From: Ampullaceana balthica
Lineage: Eukaryota > Mollusca > Gastropoda > Lymnaeidae
Direction: 5' to 3'
Assembly: GCA_944989445.1 (NCBI GenBank)
Contig: CALYLW010000286.1
Span: 31,320 to 95,319, forward strand
Length of the DNA: 64,000 bases
This document shows, piece by piece, positions 59,031 to 64,000 of the stretch; position 1 is the stretch's first letter, and every line of letters begins with the position of its first letter. The translations under genes were made by a program, and so were the position numbers. Under the pieces are notes generated by a model. That model searched no databases. It had not been told where the DNA came from and saw only the letters and a list, made by a program, of their open reading frames with translations.

Positions 59031-61115
59031 TCTAGATATACTTCATCAAATTACACCTGTGAGTGCATTCATTTTTATTCTAGATATACTTCATCAAAGT
59101 ACACCTGTCTGTGAGTGCATTCATTTTATTCTAGATATACTTCATCAAAGTACACCTGTCTGTGAGTGCATTCATTTTATTCTAGATATACTTCATCAAA
59201 GTACACCTGTCTGTGAGTGCATTCATTTTATTCTAGATATACTTCATCAAAGTACACCTGTCTGTGAGTGCATTCATTTTATTCTAGATATACTTCATCA
59301 AAGTACACCTGTCTGTGAGTGCATTCATTTTATTCTAGATATACTTCATCAAAGTACACCTGTCTGTGAGTGCATTCATTTTATTCTAGATATACTTCAT
59401 CAAAGTACACCTCTCTGTGAGTGCATTCATTTTATTCTAGATATACTTCATCAAAGTACACCTGTCTGTGAGTGCATTCATTTTATTCTAGATATACTTC
59501 ATCAAAGTACACCTGTCTGTGAGTGCATTCATTTTATTCTAGATATACTTCATCAAAGTACACCTGTCTGTGAGTGCATTCATTTTATTCTAGATATACT
59601 TCATCAAAGTACACCTCTCTGTGAGTGCATTCATTTTATTCTAGATATACTTCATCAAAGTACACCTGTCTGTGAGTGCATTCATTTTATTCTAGATATA
59701 CTTCATCAAAGTACACCTGTCTGTGAGTGCATTCATTTTATTCTAGATATACTTCATCAAAGTACACCTGTCTGTGAGTGCATTCATTTTATTCTAGATA
59801 TACTTCATCAAAGTACACCTGTCTGTGAGTGCATTCATTTTATTCTAGATATACTTCATCAAAGTACACCTGTCTGTGAGTGCATTCATTTTATTCTAGA
59901 TATACTTCATCAAAGTACACCTGTCTGTGAGTGCATTCATTTTATTCTAGATATACTTCAATCAAAGTACACCTGTCTGTGAGTGCATTCATTTTATTCT
60001 AGATATACTTCATCAAAGTACACCTGTCTGTGAGTGCATTCATTTTATTCTAGATATACTTCATCAAAGTACACCTGTCTGTGAGTGCATTCATTTTATT
60101 CTAGATATACTTCATCAAAGTACACCTGTCTGTGAGTGCATTCATTTTATTCTAGATATACTTCATCAAATTACACCTGTCTGTGAGTGCATTCATTTTA
60201 TTCTAGATATACTTCATCAAATTACACCTGTCTGTGAGTGCATTCATTTTATTCTAGATATACTTCATCAAATTACACCTGTCTGTGAGTGCATTCATTT
60301 TATTCTAGATATACTTCATCAAATTACACCTGTCTGTGAGTGCATTCATTTTATTCTAGATATACTTCATCAAATTACACCTGTCTGTGAGTGCATTCAT
60401 TTTATTCTAGATATACTTCATCAAAGTACACCTGTCTGTGAGTGCATTCATTTTATTCTAGATATACTTCATCAAATTACACCTGTCTGTGAGTGCATTC
60501 ATTTTATTCTAGATATACTTCATCAAATTACACCTGTCTGTGAGTGCATTCATTTTATTCTAGATATACTTCATCAAATTACACCTGTCTGTGAGTGCAT
60601 TCATTTTATTCTAGATATACTTCATCAAATTACACCTGTCTGTGAGTGCATTCATTTTATTCTAGATATACTTCATCAAAGTACACCTGTCTGTGAGTGC
60701 ATTCATTTTATTCTAGATATACTTCATCAAAGTACACCTGTCTGTGAGTGCATTCATTTTATTCTAGATATACTTCATCAAAGTACACCTGTCTGTGAGT
60801 GCATTCATTTTATTCTAGATATACTTCATCAAAGTACACCTGTCTGTGAGTGCATTCATTTTATTCTAGATATACTTCATCAAAGTACACCTGTCTGTGA
60901 GTGCATTCATTTTATTCTAGATATACTTCATCAAATTACACCTGTCTGTGAGTGCATTCATTTTATTCTAGATATACTTCATCAAATTACACCTGTCTGT
61001 GAGTGCATTCATTTTATTCTAGATATACTTCATCAAAGTACACCTGTCTGTGAGTGCATTCATTTTATTCTAGATATACTTCATCAAAGTACACCTGTCT
61101 GTGAGTGCATTCCTA
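59031..61115 (+). repeat. 51-bp array of about 41 candidate microexons in a SMOC intron
   Basis: Each unit has 27 nt from ATATACTTCATC to CACCTGTCT bounded by TTTTATTCTAG| and |GTGAGTGCATTC, followed by a 24-nt spacer that starts GT and ends AG. The first unit (59036-59058) is 23 nt and follows a longer pyrimidine-rich tract with a TTTAAC branch-site candidate. Units from 59084-59110 to 61074-61100 are 27 nt and the period is exact, apart from one inserted A near 59960. Phase-1 reading gives NILHQSTPV plus the first base of the next codon. Variants are S/I at the sixth residue and V/L at the ninth; the S/I variants are clustered. The array lies between the two EC-domain exons, both phase 1. 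It may be an expanded genuine exon or a repeat that only resembles one. Confidence 0.75.
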
Positions 61116-61297
61116 CAGAAGGAGAAATAATTAACTCCAATGAAGCACAAGAAAAACCTGCCCCCCCCCCAAACCCCAAGGGAAGGGTTTAAATACCTTG
61201 ATTTAATTTGATATGTATTTGGATTAAATTAGTTGTTTTTTAATATTTTCAAATTCAATGCAATGGTAATTTGTTACTTTTACTAACAACTTCCTAC

Positions 61298-61850
61298 ATA
61301 TCCGAGGTTCTCACAACGGCACGGTATGTGGGGACCATATCCAAGGTACTTACAACGGCACGGTCTGTTTGGGACCATATCCGAGGTTCTCAAAACCGCA
61401 TGGTCTGTGAGGACCATATCCGAGGTTCTCACAACGGCATGGTATGTGGGGACTATATCCAAGATTCTCACAACGGCATGGTATGTGGGGACCATATCCG
61501 AGGTTCTCACAACGTCATTGTGTGTGGGGACCATATCCTAGGTTCTCACAACAACAAGGTGTGTGGTGACCATATCCAAGGTTCTCACAACGGCACGGTC
61601 TGTGGGGACCATATCCAAGGTTCTCACCACAGCATGGTTGTGTGGGGACCATATCCAAGGCTCTCACAATGGCACGGTCTGTGGGGACCATATCCGAGGT
61701 TCTCACAACGGCACGGTCTTTTGGGACCATATCCGAGGTTCTCACAACGGCACGGTCTGTGGGGACCATATCCAAGGCTCTCACAACGGCATGGTATGTG
61801 GGGACCATATCCGAGGTTCTCACAACGGCATGGTGTGTGGGTCTGCGCCT
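61298..61850. repeat. 39-bp tandem repeat, about 14 copies
   Basis: Core GGTTCTCACAACGGCATGGT, then (A/C)TGTGGGGACCATATCCGA. Units with CATGGTATGTGGGG contain a GTATGT donor-like string. Confidence 0.95.
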
Positions 61851-62340
61851 CTCTGTGTTAAATCATCTTTGGTTCCAGTCATAAAATAAGCAAGCTGTTA
61901 TCTCCTTACGTGACTTTTGGGCTTTAAATATAGACAACAAAGGGAGGTAATACAGTGATTGAGTTTAACAACTCTGTGACAATATCTTTAGAGAACAATC
62001 CCCTGTCCTTTATTTAAAGATGTATAAGAAGGCCATAGATATCCCTAGTCTATTGAATAGATCAAAGTTTCTGTCAAGTCTAATTGGGTTATCAAAATGT
62101 CTCTTGTATAAACGATAAAATCTACCACAAGTTTAATTTTGTTTTGAACATTCCGCTGAACTAAGTTAATGATATCAACATGAACGAGTTCCTTCATAGA
62201 GTTTCACGGCAGATGGAAATGGAACAGATGCATACGTCTGAAATGCGAAGTTCATAGAACATTTCGTATACAAATTAAAGTAATCGATCAATTAAATGAT
62301 CAAATTAAACGTTTTAAATAAAGAGTTCTTGTTTTCCCAG
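61851..62340. other. Intron upstream of EF-hand exon
   Basis: Unique AT-rich sequence ending at the acceptor; no other exon recognised. Confidence 0.6.
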
Positions 62341-62577
62341 CAGGTGAGAAAGACTTTGGCACGGAGAAGTCCATTGTCCTGTGGAAGTTTAACGAGCTGG
62401 ACCAGAACAAAGACGGAAAACTCAAGTTCAAGGAGATCCGACATTTTAAAAAAATGGTCAAGAAACTGATTAAGCCCAAACCTTGTGCCAAAGATTTCGT
62501 GTCGTACTGTGACAAGAAGATGGACAGGACGATAGAGAAGCAGGACTGGACATTGTGTCTGGGAGTGGACATTAAAA
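62341..62577 (+). CDS. SMOC homologue, EF-hand pair of EC domain
   Basis: Exon of 237 nt between TTTTCCCAG| and TTAAAA|GTGAGT, phase 1 at both ends. It encodes the calcium-binding core of the EC domain. The first EF-hand loop is DQNKDGKLKFKE, canonical at positions 1, 3, 5 and 12. A Lys-rich segment with KPKPC follows, then a second loop DKKMDRTIEKQD, with Lys at position 3 and Asp instead of Glu at 12, and the family ending CLGV. Together with the Cys of the preceding exon there are four cysteines, as expected for two disulfides. The acceptor is again NAGNAG (CAGCAG). The exon ends in phase 1 without a stop, so at least one more exon lies downstream, inside or beyond this window. Confidence 0.92.
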
Positions 62578-62604
62578 GTGAGTACCCTCCCCTCATCTTT
62601 GATT

Positions 62605-62692
62605 GCAATGAAATGGCTTACAATTGTTATGGTAACTGAATTGTCTTACACTTGTTATAGCAACTGAAATGTCTTACAATTGTTATATCAAA
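62605..62692. repeat. About 28-bp tandem repeat, 3 copies
   Basis: Core TTACAATTGTTATGGTAACT with variants; starts about 30 bp after the EF-hand exon donor. Confidence 0.85.
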
Positions 62693-62894
62693 TAAAATGA
62701 CCAATATTCAATTTAATTCATTTTCTTGTGAGGCTCTCTAATAAGGCTCTCTTGAAAGGCGCTTTAGTGAGGCTGTCTCGTGAGGCTGCGCGTTGATCAA
62801 AACATCTCTGACAGCCGCACAAAGCGATGGTCTGTATCAATTAAAGGCACATTCAGAGGTTGGAGGTTCCGTTACCTCTCAGTGTTGACAGCAC

Positions 62895-63055
62895 TCTACA
62901 GACTCTAACGTTGAGACATTCTGCCACTCTAACGTTGAGACATTCTGCCACTCTAACGTTGAGACATTCTGCCACTCTAACGTTAAGACATTCTGCCACT
63001 GTAAGGTTGGAGGTTCCGTTACCTCTCAGTGTTGAGACATTCTGCCACTCTAAGG
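62895..63055. repeat. 24-bp tandem repeat, about 5 copies
   Basis: Core GTTGAGACATTCTGCCACTC. GGTTGGAGGTTCCGTTACCT occurs at 62859 and again at 63005. Confidence 0.9.
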
Positions 63056-63104
63056 TCAAGGTTACAGAATCGCTTCTTAGGATTCCAAAACAAGGAAATC
63101 TACG

Positions 63105-63548
63105 TCTGTCAGTGGCGTCACTCAGTCTTTCAAGTGGCGTCACTCCGTCTGTCAGTGATGTCACTCCGTCTGTCAGTAGCTTCACTCCGTTTGTCAGTGA
63201 CGTCACTCCGTCTGTCAATAGCTTCACTCCGTTTGTCAAGTGGCGTCACTCCGTCTGTCAGTGGCGTCACTCCGTCTGTCAGTGATGGCACTCTGTCTGT
63301 CAGTGGCGTCACTCCGTCTGTCAAGTGGCGTCACTCCGTTTGTCAGTGGCGTCACTCCGTCTGTCAAGTGGCGTCACTCCGTCTGTCAAGTGGCGTCACT
63401 CCGTTTGTCAGTGGCGTAACTCCGTCTGTCAAGTGGCGTCACTCCGTCTGTCAGTGGCGTCACTCCGTCTGTCAGTGGTGGCACTCCGTCTGTCAGTGGC
63501 GTCACTCCGTCTGTCAGTGGTGGCACTCCGTCTGTCAGTGGCGTCGCC
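63105..63548. repeat. About 21-bp tandem repeat, about 21 copies
   Basis: Core GTGGCGTCACTCCGTCTGTC with AAGTGG, GTGATG and GTAGCTT variants; open frames on both strands follow from the period. Confidence 0.95.
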
Positions 63549-63589
63549 ATGTTTGCCACTTTTCTGCTTATGAGTAAATGTTTTTTTCT

Positions 63590-63945
63590 CCTATAGAGCT
63601 AACCTTATCCCTGCTAGACCAGCATGCTTGTTGCTCTCTCATGTTCAACATTCTCTATTAAAAATAAAGTCTTCAATTTTCCTCATTTTTATTTGTTATC
63701 ACACTTTTTCAAAAATTTCGGAAGTCTGTTCCATAACGTTGTTGCCTCCAAAGGAATACTTCATGTGTACCATCCACTCCGAGAACTTTACAGAAGTGTC
63801 TGCATGGAAGATAGAATCACCTTCATAGATACGTGTTCTGATGTTAATTCCTTCAAATACAGTGGCGCTGATCCGTCCATACAGTCATACGGTAATGACA
63901 GAATCTTGCGTGCTATTGTTTCAGCCTGTGCAGATCTCTAAGTAC
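63590..63945 (-). pseudogene. Possible LINE RT C-terminal fragment
   Basis: The minus strand reads SIPLEATTLWNRLPKFLKKC followed by KLKTLFL, resembling the common LWNSLP-type ending of RT-LINE proteins. Stops flank it. A + strand open frame across the same bases has no recognisable domain. Confidence 0.35.
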
Positions 63946-64000
63946 CGGTTTAATCTGGTCTGACTCTCTCATTCCTCAATACCATCCGCGCTAGAGAGTT

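Noticed and set aside
61271..61889. Open frames on both strands through the 39-bp array
   Set aside because: Repeat-driven, no splice or domain support.
63597..63660. Possible last SMOC exon after CTCCTATAG|
   Set aside because: Phase 1 joining gives about 20 residues and a stop, but nothing resembles a SMOC C-terminus and the bases overlap a probable LINE fragment. Kept as an idea only.

Overview
This is eukaryotic (metazoan) DNA: one spliced gene in a sea of repeats. The gene is a homologue of SMOC (SPARC-related modular calcium-binding protein) on the + strand. Exons I can support are a signal-peptide exon (22752-22857, moderate confidence), a thyroglobulin type-1 exon (49463-49681), a short Lys/Arg-rich exon (50940-50990), the start of the SPARC-type extracellular calcium-binding (EC) domain (52067-52162) and its EF-hand pair (62341-62577). 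Every intron is phase 1. The organism is probably a gastropod mollusc, perhaps a pulmonate snail. That is an inference from a SINE at 58.3 kb that resembles one I remember from pulmonate genomes, TTAGGG-type repeats, and the mix of LINE, hAT and Helitron elements.

Layout. 1-22.6 kb: no recognisable gene; about 25 tandem arrays, Helitron-like fragments, a terminal-inverted-repeat (TIR) element (3938-5476), and a three-deep nest of transposons (14.87-17.45 kb). 22.7-49.4 kb, intron 1: Helitron-like repeats, a 22-bp array interrupted by a duplicated 0.7-kb block, a nearly intact but broken LINE (31.4-34.5 kb), a 4.8-kb array of a 45-bp unit, a second LINE family, and a complete hAT element with target-site duplications (TSDs). 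49.4-62.6 kb: the SMOC exons, separated by large minisatellites. 62.6-64 kb: more minisatellites and a probable LINE fragment. Adding the arrays listed here gives roughly 28 kb, or about 45% of the window, with a different unit in almost every array.

Most interesting signal. In four of the five SMOC introns the tandem repeat begins at the 5' splice site itself, and in two it also copies the last 8-13 exon bases, so the donor is duplicated from 2 to about 31 times. In the last intron a 51-bp unit is repeated about 41 times. Each unit looks like a 27-nt phase-1 microexon framed by AG and GTGAGT, followed by a 24-nt GT...AG spacer. Both parts are multiples of three, so any number of units could be included without losing the SMOC frame. 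This is read directly from the sequence; use in mRNA is untested.

Long open frames inside arrays whose unit length is a multiple of three, or whose unit lacks stops, are treated as artefacts and not annotated as genes.
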